Below are positions 51,055 to 60,250 of a stretch of DNA of 64,000 nucleotides, piece after piece. Position 1 is the stretch's first letter. Each line of letters opens with the position of its first letter. Below the pieces are notes generated by a model. It was not told where the DNA came from, did not search any database, and was given only the letters and a program-made list of their open reading frames with translations. Source of the DNA: an uncultured Caldisericota bacterium (GTDB taxonomy: Bacteria; Caldisericota; Caldisericia; Cryosericales; Cryosericaceae); NCBI GenBank assembly GCA_903871855.1, contig CAIQIK010000042.1, forward strand, positions 1-64,000. Reading direction: 5' to 3'. Both the position numbers and the translations under genes were made by a program.

Positions 51055-51079
51055 GGGCCAGATCTGCACATTTTACAAA
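51055..51079. repeat. TGTAAAATGTGCAGATCTG repeat, inverted copy
   Basis: Reverse complement of the repeat at 34959-34982 with one mismatch in the core. It lies just after the compound repeat and before the terminator hairpin. Confidence 0.6.
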
Positions 51080-51097
51080 TCATCTACGACGTAGAGC

Positions 51098-51129
51098 GGG
51101 CACCGGTATACCGGTGCCCACCTTTGTTG
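51098..51129 (+). terminator. Perfect hairpin terminator
   Basis: GGGCACCGGTA / TACCGGTGCCC, a perfect 22-base palindrome at 51098-51119, followed by ACCTTTGTTGTT. It ends the transketolase operon and precedes the redox operon. The remaining 51130-51319 holds no structure that I can support. Confidence 0.8.
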
Positions 51130-51319
51130 TTGCCTCCAGGAAGGAGATGTAAGTCTGAGTACGTCTAATGATGAACGCGGCGTGAACACCGGGCGCTCGC
51201 ATGGCGCCTGCATGCGCGTGCCAGAACGATGTAGTGGGTGTTACCTGGTCAGTTTGACGCTCTGTCCATGACAAGTACACTGTCGTGGTATTCGAAAACC
51301 ATTCGTGCAAGGAGTCCAT

Positions 51320-52369
51320 ATGGAAGATATGCAGAAGAAACAGCGTGGGTTGAAGCGGCGCTCACCACTGGTGTGGGTGCTGGGCGCCATCCTGGTTGTC
51401 GCATTGGCGTGGGGGGGATTGGTGCTGGTTACGCATGGAACGGTTGGCCCGACATCGTTTCTGACGTCGCTGGTCCCCGGCAGCAGCGTGTCACAAGCCG
51501 ACAGCCTGCCCAGCGCCACCGCGGGACAGGAACCGTACGTCGTGTGGAGCGCGTCGACACAGGAGCAGGGGTCTGTGTCCACCCTGTACACTGCACGCAT
51601 CGCCAATCCATTCCGGTCGTCCGGCCTGGGCTGCATCCTGCTGGCGTCGTCGTCGGTGTCGGTCGGGATCGCAGTCGACGCAAGCACGACCATCCAGCAG
51701 GTGCGCATTCTGGAGCCTCGGACCCTGGTTGGTGCTCCCGGAACACTGGCATCCTTTCTCGACGGGTTCAAGGGCATGTCGTTCTTCCAGGTCCTGACTG
51801 CGGCCGATGGGTTTGCACCTGCGGGCGGAGGGGCACTCACGACGCCGGTGTCGGCACTGGTCAAGGACCTTGCGACGTCTTTCTACCTGCGTGATATGGG
51901 TAAAGAGGGCTTCGACCGCTTCATGACCCAAGTCAACTCGCCGGGGCTGCGTCTCGATTTCCCGTTTCCGTACTTCGCTGCGAAGACGTGGCAGGGCAAT
52001 GCGTTTAACTTGGGACAGCTGAAAGGCAAGAAGGTACTAGTGGCCTTCACCCAACCGACGTGCGGCTCGTGCTTCGAAGCGACCATGACCCTGTTGAACA
52101 CGATAATAGTGCGCAAGTTCGACATCACACCGGTCGTGTTCATCTTCGGCGATCCACAACTGGAACCTGTTCAGCGATTCGCCAAGGATGCTCCTGTAGG
52201 GACCATCCTCATCTCCGACCCCAACTTGGATCTGGCGCGCTCGGTGCACCAAACGTTGGCGCCGTATGCGGTCATCTTGGACGACCAGCACATCATCCGG
52301 TACAGCGGCAGTTCTGACCAGGGGAGCCCGGTGTACCAGTCTCTGGAACAGCTGGCAGGTGCCCAGTGA
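51320..52369 (+). CDS. Membrane-anchored thioredoxin-like protein
   Basis: Protein of 349 residues with an N-terminal membrane anchor (residues ~17-38, VWVLGAILVVALAWGGLVLV), a central domain of about 150 residues of unknown fold, and a C-terminal thioredoxin-like (AhpC/TlpA-type) domain. FTQPTCGSCFEAT carries the active CxxC, Cys248 and Cys251. The FPYFAAKTWQGNAFNLGQL lead-in is typical of TlpA/ResA proteins. The redox domain faces the outside. It overlaps the next gene (GTGA), a CcdA-like protein that could reduce it. The start at 51320 follows AAGGAG; an earlier ATG lacks a ribosome site. Confidence 0.88.
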   Translation: MEDMQKKQRGLKRRSPLVWVLGAILVVALAWGGLVLVTHGTVGPTSFLTSLVPGSSVSQADSLPSATAGQEPYVVWSASTQEQGSVSTLYTARIANPFRSSGLGCILLASSSVSVGIAVDASTTIQQVRILEPRTLVGAPGTLASFLDGFKGMSFFQVLTAADGFAPAGGGALTTPVSALVKDLATSFYLRDMGKEGFDRFMTQVNSPGLRLDFPFPYFAAKTWQGNAFNLGQLKGKKVLVAFTQPTCGSCFEATMTLLNTIIVRKFDITPVVFIFGDPQLEPVQRFAKDAPVGTILISDPNLDLARSVHQTLAPYAVILDDQHIIRYSGSSDQGSPVYQSLEQLAGAQ

Positions 52370-53580
52370 ACCGGTCCCGCTTCCTGAAGAGTCTGGCTGC
52401 CGCGATGCTTGCGGTGCTGGTATGCGGCGCCTGGGCAGTACCCTTCGCACGTGCTGTCGCGCCGACTGCGCCGGCGCATGCGGACAGTACGCCAATCATC
52501 TACTACTACACCGAAGGGTGCAGCGAGTGCCAAGCCGTGGAGCAATATCTGGATGCGCTCTCCACGAAATATGACTTCTATCTCTATAAGAAGGTGGACT
52601 CACTCGATGCCGCAGGCGCCAAGGTACGGTCTGCTCTGGATACGGCATACGGCGTGCCCGATGCGCAGCGCGGGGTCGCACCGACCATCTTCGTCGGAAA
52701 CAAGGTGTTCATCAGGGAGCCTGCCATCAAGGCTGGACTGGAGCAAGCGCTGAAATCCTCCACTCCTGCACTGGACCAACACTTGCTGGATGCTGAAGCG
52801 GTAGCCGAGAAGGGTGGCGGCAAGGAGCCCACCGATCTGTTTAAAACGTTCAGCATCCTGACGGTCATCGGCGCGGGACTGCTCGATGGCATTAACCCCT
52901 GTGCATTTGCAACCCTTATCTTCTTCATCAGCTACCTCATCATGCGGTCCAAATCCAGGCGCGACATCCTGTTCGTCGGGCTGGCATTTGCGGTGGGCGT
53001 CTTCCTCGCATATCTCGCCGCGGGCATGGGATTATACCAGATCGTCTCGCGCGTGCCGTGGTTCTTCGCCCTCAGCAAGTGGTTCTACCTCGCAATTGGC
53101 ATCTTCGCCGCCGTGATCGCTGTGCTGTCGGTCCGCGACGCATGGCGCGCACGGCATGGCGACTTGGGCGACATGACGCTCCAGCTGCCGGAACGGAACA
53201 AAGGGATGATCCACAAGTTGATCCGAGGTCAGGCACGCACCGGCTTTGTTGCCACCAGTGCCTTCCTTGTCGCATTCCCTGTGTCGCTGTTCGAGTTCAT
53301 GTGCACCGGGCAGACGTACCTGCCGACCATCGTGCTCATCTTCAGCCAGAACATCCTCAAACAGAGAGCCGCACTGTTCCTGATCCTCTACAACCTGCTG
53401 TTCATTCTGCCGCTCGTTCTCATTACCGTCATTGCATTCCTTGGCGTCACCAGCGACCACCTGGTCACGTGGCTCAAGAGGAATGCGACGGCGGTCAAGG
53501 TGGCCACGGCCATCCTCTTTGTTGCTCTCGCGGCGTTTCTCATCCTGCGGGCGCTCACACTGTTTGGGGTGATACGATGA
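52366..53580 (+). CDS. CcdA/DsbD-like membrane thiol reductase with extracytoplasmic glutaredoxin-like domain
   Basis: Protein of 404 residues. A signal peptide (~1-30) leads to a glutaredoxin-like domain with YYTEGCSECQAVEQYL (Cys52, Cys55) on the outer face. Residues ~155-404 have six hydrophobic helices of CcdA type. The hallmarks are GLLDGINPCAFATLIFF and FMCTGQTYLP, providing the two transmembrane cysteines that shuttle electrons. The fused arrangement fits a reductant relay from cytoplasmic thioredoxin to outer proteins. It starts with GTG overlapping the upstream stop, then overlaps the next gene by ATGA, so all three genes form one tightly coupled operon. The probable recipient proteins are the Trx-like protein and nearby cysteine-rich surface protein, by inference. 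Confidence 0.92.
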   Translation: MNRSRFLKSLAAAMLAVLVCGAWAVPFARAVAPTAPAHADSTPIIYYYTEGCSECQAVEQYLDALSTKYDFYLYKKVDSLDAAGAKVRSALDTAYGVPDAQRGVAPTIFVGNKVFIREPAIKAGLEQALKSSTPALDQHLLDAEAVAEKGGGKEPTDLFKTFSILTVIGAGLLDGINPCAFATLIFFISYLIMRSKSRRDILFVGLAFAVGVFLAYLAAGMGLYQIVSRVPWFFALSKWFYLAIGIFAAVIAVLSVRDAWRARHGDLGDMTLQLPERNKGMIHKLIRGQARTGFVATSAFLVAFPVSLFEFMCTGQTYLPTIVLIFSQNILKQRAALFLILYNLLFILPLVLITVIAFLGVTSDHLVTWLKRNATAVKVATAILFVALAAFLILRALTLFGVIR

Positions 53581-55247
53581 GAACAAGTTGCTACAATGGT
53601 ATCCTGCGCCTCGTTGCCTTCCTGACCGTCTGTGCGGTGATTGTGGCTGGCGTTGCTATGCCTGTGGCGAGCGCTCAGTCCGGCGCCGGATTCGTCACGC
53701 TCAAGACCTTTCCTGCCGCCGTGACTGCCATCGGCATGCTGGACGGGGCGACGCCGACGGTCGTCGTGGCGACGCAAAACGCCGGCATCTACAGCATGTC
53801 GGGCACGTCGACGGTCTTCCGCAAGCTTCCTGCCCAGCTGGACCTGATGAGGGTGACCAGCATCGCTGTCCTCGAGCCTGACCAGTGGCTTGTTGGCACC
53901 GACGGCGACGGCCTGTGGCTGGTGGGGGGCGATGGGACGTTCTTTGACCGGGTCACCACGCTGGACTGCACGCGCGTTGCACGTATCGTCCCGGACCCCC
54001 GGGATCCCAATGCACTGTTCATTCCGTCGCTCTGCACGGGCCTGCATTACTCGACCGACCGTGGCGTGACATGGAGGACGGTAGGCAAGGGTATTACCTC
54101 GTTTCTTGTGACCGACGTCACACGCATGGACGGTGACCTTATTGCAGTCGCAACGCAGGACGCGGGCGTGTTTGTGTCCACCAGCAATGGAACCTCGTAC
54201 GTCAAGACACCCTGCCCCATCAAGAATGTTTCTTCGCTTGCATGGAGTGCCGGAATCAGGACACTGTTCGCCGCTGGTGGCAGCGCAGTCGCTATGACAA
54301 CGGACACAGGAGCTCACTGGACCAGCCTGCCCAGTCCCGGCGCGGTGACGTCGCTGGCGGCTTTGCCGTCGGGCGCTGTTCTGGCTGGCACTGCCCAGCG
54401 TGGTGTGGTTCGCTGGGACGTCGCGGCCAAGGCATGGCGTGACGTTGCCCAAGGCGCCGGCGTCACGTCGGCATCGACCATGGTTTGTTTTGGGACAACC
54501 CTGCTGGTCGGCGGGTCCACGGGCGCCGTCGTGCGGGCCGACCTCAGTGCGCCCGTCGCAGCGGTAGCGCCGTCAGCCCTGGACCTTGGCAGCATCCCGG
54601 TCAACCAGGCGCGCTCAACCGCGTTCACCATCACCAACCTGGGTATGGGCACTCTCGACTGGCGCATCGAGAACGTTCCCGGCTACGTCGAGGTGATCCC
54701 GCAGACTGGCACGGGCAATGCGATCGTGACTGTTCGCGTCGAAGGCGACAGCCTGGGCAAGGGACCGTACCAGAGCCTCCTCAAGGTCGTGACGAGCGGT
54801 GGAGATCAGGTGTTGGCGCTGCACTTCAGTATCGCCGATGCCGCGTCGGTGCTCATTGGGCTGACGGTCGGAAAGGTGGCGGCCACGGTGGGTGAGGGGG
54901 CGGTCACGCTGGATGCTGCGCCCTTCATCGACAAGGCCAGCGGCCGCACCATGGTCCCGATGCGGTTTATCGGTGAGGCGTTCGGCGCCACGGTCACATG
55001 GGATGCACCGACGCGGCGCGTGTTCGTGGAGACCAAGGGTACCGCAAACCACAAGCCGCTGCTCATGGTCATGACCATCGGCTCGAAGAAAGCGACGGCA
55101 AACGGCCAGGAAACGACCTTGGAAGTCGCGCCTGCCATTGTTGCGGGCCGTACTTTCGTGCCTCTGCGTGTCATCTCCGAGACACTGGGTGCGACTGTCA
55201 CGTGGCATGCGGACACGCGTGCAGTGAGCATCGAGTACATGCCGTAG
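53577..55247 (+). CDS. Secreted BNR-repeat protein with BACON/ASH-like and stalk domains
   Basis: Surface protein of 556 residues. A signal peptide (~1-33, ending VASAQ) is followed by beta-propeller-like repeats with ATQNAGIYSMSG, LHYSTDRGVTWRTV and GVFVSTSNG to about residue 325. SALDLGSIPVNQARSTAFTITNLG to about 430 resembles an ASH/BACON-type beta sandwich. A stalk domain follows with VTLDAAPFIDKASGRTMVPMRFIGEAFGATVTW, closing with VSIEYMP. It overlaps the CcdA-like gene by four bases (ATGA). A surface protein encoded inside a redox operon is the notable feature. The start is the ATG of that overlap; longer frames upstream run antisense-like through the previous gene. Confidence 0.85.
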   Translation: MRTSCYNGILRLVAFLTVCAVIVAGVAMPVASAQSGAGFVTLKTFPAAVTAIGMLDGATPTVVVATQNAGIYSMSGTSTVFRKLPAQLDLMRVTSIAVLEPDQWLVGTDGDGLWLVGGDGTFFDRVTTLDCTRVARIVPDPRDPNALFIPSLCTGLHYSTDRGVTWRTVGKGITSFLVTDVTRMDGDLIAVATQDAGVFVSTSNGTSYVKTPCPIKNVSSLAWSAGIRTLFAAGGSAVAMTTDTGAHWTSLPSPGAVTSLAALPSGAVLAGTAQRGVVRWDVAAKAWRDVAQGAGVTSASTMVCFGTTLLVGGSTGAVVRADLSAPVAAVAPSALDLGSIPVNQARSTAFTITNLGMGTLDWRIENVPGYVEVIPQTGTGNAIVTVRVEGDSLGKGPYQSLLKVVTSGGDQVLALHFSIADAASVLIGLTVGKVAATVGEGAVTLDAAPFIDKASGRTMVPMRFIGEAFGATVTWDAPTRRVFVETKGTANHKPLLMVMTIGSKKATANGQETTLEVAPAIVAGRTFVPLRVISETLGATVTWHADTRAVSIEYMP

Positions 55248-55301
55248 CTGGTCGGTGTGCCATCCGGTTACACCTGTGTGTACGCAGGGCACACCAATGT
55301 G

Positions 55302-55337
55302 AGGTCGGACTGCCCGGTTGGGGGGTCCGACCTTGTT
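55302..55337 (+). terminator. Terminator of the redox operon
   Basis: AGGTCGGAC / GTCCGACCT around a 14-base loop, followed by TGTTGCTT. It lies 54 bases after the surface-protein stop. Confidence 0.75.
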
Positions 55338-55348
55338 GCTTGCCCTCC

Positions 55349-55374
55349 GTCATTCCCGCGAAAGCGGGAATCCA
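55349..55374. repeat. Half unit of the palindromic repeat
   Basis: GTCATTCCCGCGAAAGCGGG then AATCCA. It is one hairpin of the compound family, isolated here without the second half. Confidence 0.75.
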
Positions 55375-56043
55375 TTCCTCTACCAGCCAGTCAAGAAAAG
55401 GAATGCGATGCGTTCGTGAACAGGTTGGCACACATTGTGCATCTACAGAGGTGGGAGAAGTCTGTCTTCGTTGTGTCCTTTCTTCTTCCGGCAGCCCGCA
55501 AGGGCAGCCAGCGGTGAGCCAGAAGTGGCACCACCAGCACCTTGAAAACTGAATCGCACGCAAGATTAAATATCGTCGTTCAACATGACCTGCTGCCCTG
55601 TGTTGGGTTTGCAGGTGCTGTGTCACTTGTACCAGGCGTCGTCCCCGAAGTCGGATGGTTCATGAAGCATCCACAGGGACGCCACCAAGCTGGAGTGCGC
55701 TGTTTCCTTCCAGGAGGGCGCTCTGGGATTCGTCAGCTGGACCACGAGACTCGTGGATGAACCGAAGGATGAGACACCAAAGGATGCGGCAGCAGGTTCA
55801 GCCGCACAACGTGGGCTCCTGAGCAGTCTGTCTGCGAGTGACAGCCACAGGATGTGGTGTGTCCCGGCGTTCCGGTCGTGAGGGGTTCCAAGGCAACCCA
55901 GTCAGGGAAGGGATATGCTCGTCCACGATTTCACTCACACCGGTCGCACGATGGCGGGATTCCCGCGGTGCGCACGCGCGCCAAACGGTCGTACACAACC
56001 AACAACTTACTTCACCACTATCTCACACTCTAAAGGAGAGACA
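55375..56043. other. Long leader region of the cysteine-rich surface protein gene
   Basis: No gene is supported in these 669 bases. TTGAAA at 55542 with an AT-rich box about 19 bases later (GATTAAATAT) is a weak promoter candidate that would give a leader near 470 bases. The segment ends with AAAGGAGAGACA, the ribosome site. A highly expressed surface-layer gene with a long stabilising leader is a plausible reading, but no structure was identified. Confidence 0.4.
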
Positions 56044-59000
56044 ATGAAGAAGTTTCTGTCTATTTTCGTAGCAGTAGCCATGGTGTTCTCGCTCTTCGCG
56101 GGGACCTTTGCGCCGCGTGCTGCGGCTGCCGTCGGCTTGACCATTAACGGAGTCACAGACTACGCCAAGAAGACGTCGACGACGAACGTGAAGTCGTGGT
56201 TCACAGGATTTGGTGCTCAGCCTTTGACCAAGAATGACTTCACCACTGACGCGACGCACACCTATGTGTACAACATGGGCGACTCCATCCATGCGACGGC
56301 CATCTTCGATACGACGACCGCCGGTGGTAAGTACATTACCGAACTGGTCGCCTGGGATGGAACTGGTTTCAACAAGGTCGTTGATTCAGTGACCGCGTTC
56401 CAGAACTCGGTCCAGGCAACAGGTGCGGCCAATGAAGCGTACAAGACGTATCCTGTGCAGATTGGCACCGGTAACGTCACGTTCGATGGCCCCTACCAGG
56501 TCCGTGTCTATGAGGATGTCAATGGCAACGGCATCTATGATGCTGGTGATACTGAGCTGATGTCAACTCCTACGCTCTACATTCAGTACAACATCACCTT
56601 CAAGACCAGCGTCATCAAGAGCTGCTCGGCCTTCAACACCATCGAGGGCTGGATCACCCGTGGCAATGGCCAGACCGTTCTGACCCCTGTCATCGTCGGG
56701 ATCACCTACCCAGTCGTGGGTACTGGCTACACGATTGCCGCCTACTACATGGTCCCCGCATACTCCTCGGGACAGTTCTCGCTGACATTCCCAGTTGACG
56801 CGACAACGCAGATCGGCAACTTCGGTGTTTTCGTTCGCGATGGATATGCTGATGATGCAGTCTATCCAACGCCACCTGTCGTCCCGAACGTTACTGCTGA
56901 CAAGGCCGATGGTATGGACAATGACGCCATGATCTACGCGTGGCTGTCGAACACGCCCACGAATCTGGCCATCACCGCGTCCACGTACTACAGCCCCGTG
57001 CTGCTGTACAAGGGCGTTGCGAACCAGCCGCTCCTGCTGCAGGTGGTCGACCAGAACGGCGCCTATGTCTTGGATGCCACATGGACGATCAGCGCAGGTG
57101 CCTTGCCTGCCAGCGCTCCCGTCGAGGTGTCCCCGGGCATGTATCATTTCATCCTGAACATCGCGAGCCCTTCGACCGGCGACGTTCGTCTGACCGCGAG
57201 CAGGACGATCTACGGTGTAACCGTTACCTCCACGGTTATCATCAACCTGCGTGACCTCGGCGCCTTCAACCCCTACGTCGACGTTAACGCAGATGAGAAT
57301 AGCTACAGCCCCAACGGGTCCACGGCCACTCCGACGCTGGACTGCAAGACTGGCCGGTATGTCTATGACAAGTTGCCCTGCACCATCGGCAACGCGCTGG
57401 ACATCACGGTCAACTACTGGCAGCCTCTCGGTCCTGAGAACTGGTATGTTTATGACTTCACACCAACCATCAGCGGCCCCGTCCGTGAGCTGACGTCGAC
57501 CTTTAGCTCGACCGGATCTGGCGACTTCATTGTCCAGAAAGCCGGCAAAATCGCGGTTTCCATTTCCATGACGATGTGGGAACGCATCAACAAGAGTACC
57601 ACGAGTCCTTGCCATGACTGGTTCTCCGGCAATGGCTGGACTTTGGGAACCATTACCGGAACAACTTCGCCGGTCTACCACGACGGGACGTTCGCTACGG
57701 GCCAGTGGACTGCTGATCCTGCGAATGCCTGCTGCCGTACCTATGCGAAGACGTTCGACATCTGCGAAGTCAAGTCCTGCTCGCTGGTCGGCGTGACGGT
57801 CGAGGGCGCGAGCATTACCAGCGCTACGTCCATCGTTGTCGGCAAGAAGGCCGACCTCGTCGTCAACGTCAGCGGCGCCAATGCTCCTGCAGGCCTGTCC
57901 TGCGGCTGCAATACCAAGATCGTCCACATCTTCATGCAGTCGTGCGTTTCAGGCACCTCTGCTCCTGTCCCCAATGCCTTCTCGTATGACGACTGGACAG
58001 GCGCGACCCAGACTGTGTCCGAACTGTGGTACAATGGCATCACCGGTTCGATCGGGTTGCGGACCCCCGACCATCCATTCAGCCCTGACACCTACTTGAA
58101 CGGTGTCAACGTCATGCTTCCTGGCGACGGGACTGTGACGTTCCTTGACACGACTACTGGTGCCGTTGTCGTCGACAACTGCGAGAAGCTGACGTTCAAG
58201 AACATCACCTTCAATAGGGGCGACGCGACTTCTCCATGCTCATATAAGCTTGTTGTCCAAGTCTTCGGCCTCAACCGGTCGTTTGACTCCTGCGGCAACA
58301 TGTATGTCAGCTACCCGTTCATCAGCGAGACGCTGAACGACATAGCCATCACACCAGTGATCACGACTCTGACTACGACACCTACGGTCTATGAGATGGG
58401 TACTGACCCGACGGACCTGCTTGCGGGTGTTCCTGCTACCATCGAGATCACCAACCCTATGTTCTCGGCCACCACTACCACCGGCCTGTGGTCAGATGTC
58501 GCTGCGAGCTACTCCTTCAACGGTGTGGCCTCTGCCTATCTGACTGGCTTCCCGACGATGACGATGTCGACGACTGCCACCGGGTACAAATTCAGCTTCA
58601 GCTGTGGATTCCCGGAGGCTGGTAGTCTGGTTATCACGCTTACCTCGTGGTTGACCAAGTACTGCAACGCGAAGGAGACTGTGTCCTTCACGCTGAAGGT
58701 CGTCCTGCCCGCGTTTGCTGTGCAGATTGGGCTGAAGGACCTCTCCAAGATCCCCAACGACCACATCATCACCGAGGGCATGGCCGAGAATATCTACGTT
58801 GTCCCGACCGACCCACGTGCTGACGGCCATCACGACTTCACGACCGACACGACCTGGAAGTTGTCCGTTGCAGCAGTCGTAAATGACTGTGGCCTCGTGA
58901 CCTCGGCCGTCTGTGGCGCTCCGCCAGCTGCCGGTTGCACGACACCTTCTCCTATCAAGGTCTATGGTCTGGACAACCCCAACCTCGAAGATGCGCCTCA

Positions 59001-60075
59001 GTTCGAGCTCTACCTCGAGGAGACTTGCGGGACTCAGGTCCTGATCGACACCTTCACGCTTGTAACCGGCTCGGTCAAGATCAGCCCTACCGAGGTTCCG
59101 TTCACGATTCCTGCTTCTGCTACGCATATTGTCTTCTCAGTCAAGGATGCCCATGGACATGGCGCCCCAGATGTCACCGTTGACATCGAAGGCACGTATG
59201 TTGGCGGTGCCGGTGCTTCCGGCTACAACTTCGTCGCCGGCGAAGCAATCACCGACAACAACGGCGAAGCTGACTGGGCATTTGTTCCTCCGTACAGTGG
59301 CAAGTACTATGTAAGCATTACGGATCACACCACCAGCTGTCTGACTGATCTTGTTCCTTGCGGCTGGTCGTTCTCGCTCCCTGATGCCGAGATCGTTGCC
59401 AAGTACATGGCTCCTGTCGTGGACACCACCGCACCTGTGGTGACCATCACGGCCGGTCTTGACGGCTCCAAGGTTTCCTCCAGCACGTTCAACCTGACCG
59501 GCAAGGTCACCGACAATGTCGGCGTGACCCAGCTCTTTGTTGGCTTCAACAAGGTTGATGTTCTTCCCGACGGTTCCTTCATGGCTGCTCTCAAGCTCGT
59601 CGAGGGCGCGAACACGATCACCGTCGTTGCTTATGACGCAGCCGGTAACAAGGGCACGGCGACTGCAAAGGTCACCTACACTGCCCCCGTGAACACCTCG
59701 ATAGTTATTGTCCTGACCATCGGCGCTGACATCGTCTCCGTCAATGGTAAGGCCACCTCTATCGATGCTGCTCCCGAGATCGTTGCCAGCCGCACCTTCG
59801 TTCCTATGCGCTTCATCGCTGAGTCCTTTGGCGCCACCGTCGAGTGGCTGGCAGAGACCCAGGGCATCACCATTACGCTGGGCGACCACACGATCGGTCT
59901 CCAGATCGGCAACGAGACGGCAGTCATCGATGGCACCATCGACTCCCTGCCTGCTGCCCCGTACATCAAGAACGGGCGCACCATGGTTCCTCTGAGAGTC
60001 ATCTCCGAGGCCTTTGGTGGCAACGTTGTCTGGGATCCATCTGCTCGCACCATCACCATCACCTACCAGCCATAA
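56044..60075 (+). CDS. Cysteine-rich S-layer-like surface protein with stalk domain
   Basis: Protein of 1343 residues. A signal peptide (MKKFLSIFVAVAMVFSLFAG, cleaved after residues AAA at about 30) precedes a very long beta-rich body without recognisable enzyme motifs. About 22 cysteines occur, many in short clusters (SCGCN, ACCRT, PCHDW, GCTTP), unusual for this neighbourhood. A calcium-like loop DVNGNGIYDAGDTEL appears near residue 160, typical of surface proteins. The last ~320 residues carry an Ig-like domain (VVTITAGLDGSKVSSSTFNLTGK) and a two-part stalk domain (SIDAAPEIVASRTFVPMRFIAESFGATVEW) closing with ITITYQP. The ATG follows AAAGGAGAGACA. It is a good candidate for the main surface-layer subunit. 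Disulfides may be handled by the upstream redox operon, which is inference. Confidence 0.85.
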   Translation: MKKFLSIFVAVAMVFSLFAGTFAPRAAAAVGLTINGVTDYAKKTSTTNVKSWFTGFGAQPLTKNDFTTDATHTYVYNMGDSIHATAIFDTTTAGGKYITELVAWDGTGFNKVVDSVTAFQNSVQATGAANEAYKTYPVQIGTGNVTFDGPYQVRVYEDVNGNGIYDAGDTELMSTPTLYIQYNITFKTSVIKSCSAFNTIEGWITRGNGQTVLTPVIVGITYPVVGTGYTIAAYYMVPAYSSGQFSLTFPVDATTQIGNFGVFVRDGYADDAVYPTPPVVPNVTADKADGMDNDAMIYAWLSNTPTNLAITASTYYSPVLLYKGVANQPLLLQVVDQNGAYVLDATWTISAGALPASAPVEVSPGMYHFILNIASPSTGDVRLTASRTIYGVTVTSTVIINLRDLGAFNPYVDVNADENSYSPNGSTATPTLDCKTGRYVYDKLPCTIGNALDITVNYWQPLGPENWYVYDFTPTISGPVRELTSTFSSTGSGDFIVQKAGKIAVSISMTMWERINKSTTSPCHDWFSGNGWTLGTITGTTSPVYHDGTFATGQWTADPANACCRTYAKTFDICEVKSCSLVGVTVEGASITSATSIVVGKKADLVVNVSGANAPAGLSCGCNTKIVHIFMQSCVSGTSAPVPNAFSYDDWTGATQTVSELWYNGITGSIGLRTPDHPFSPDTYLNGVNVMLPGDGTVTFLDTTTGAVVVDNCEKLTFKNITFNRGDATSPCSYKLVVQVFGLNRSFDSCGNMYVSYPFISETLNDIAITPVITTLTTTPTVYEMGTDPTDLLAGVPATIEITNPMFSATTTTGLWSDVAASYSFNGVASAYLTGFPTMTMSTTATGYKFSFSCGFPEAGSLVITLTSWLTKYCNAKETVSFTLKVVLPAFAVQIGLKDLSKIPNDHIITEGMAENIYVVPTDPRADGHHDFTTDTTWKLSVAAVVNDCGLVTSAVCGAPPAAGCTTPSPIKVYGLDNPNLEDAPQFELYLEETCGTQVLIDTFTLVTGSVKISPTEVPFTIPASATHIVFSVKDAHGHGAPDVTVDIEGTYVGGAGASGYNFVAGEAITDNNGEADWAFVPPYSGKYYVSITDHTTSCLTDLVPCGWSFSLPDAEIVAKYMAPVVDTTAPVVTITAGLDGSKVSSSTFNLTGKVTDNVGVTQLFVGFNKVDVLPDGSFMAALKLVEGANTITVVAYDAAGNKGTATAKVTYTAPVNTSIVIVLTIGADIVSVNGKATSIDAAPEIVASRTFVPMRFIAESFGATVEWLAETQGITITLGDHTIGLQIGNETAVIDGTIDSLPAAPYIKNGRTMVPLRVISEAFGGNVVWDPSARTITITYQP

Positions 60076-60107
60076 CTGACCGGTAGCTGAGCAAGACCCG
60101 TACGATG

Positions 60108-60139
60108 AGGCCCCTGCTTACGCAGGGGCCTTTCGCATT
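60108..60139 (+). terminator. Intrinsic terminator of the surface protein gene
   Basis: AGGCCCCTGC / GCAGGGGCCT with TTAC loop, followed by TTCGCATTT. It is a strong stem and suits a highly expressed gene. Confidence 0.88.
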
Positions 60140-60250
60140 TCCCATCGGTCGAGGTCGTCACAATGGTTGAAAATCACATTCCTGCCCATATACTTACTCC
60201 TGACGAACCAAGTCGTCTCCGTTCGAATCGAACGTTCAGGAGGTACAGGA

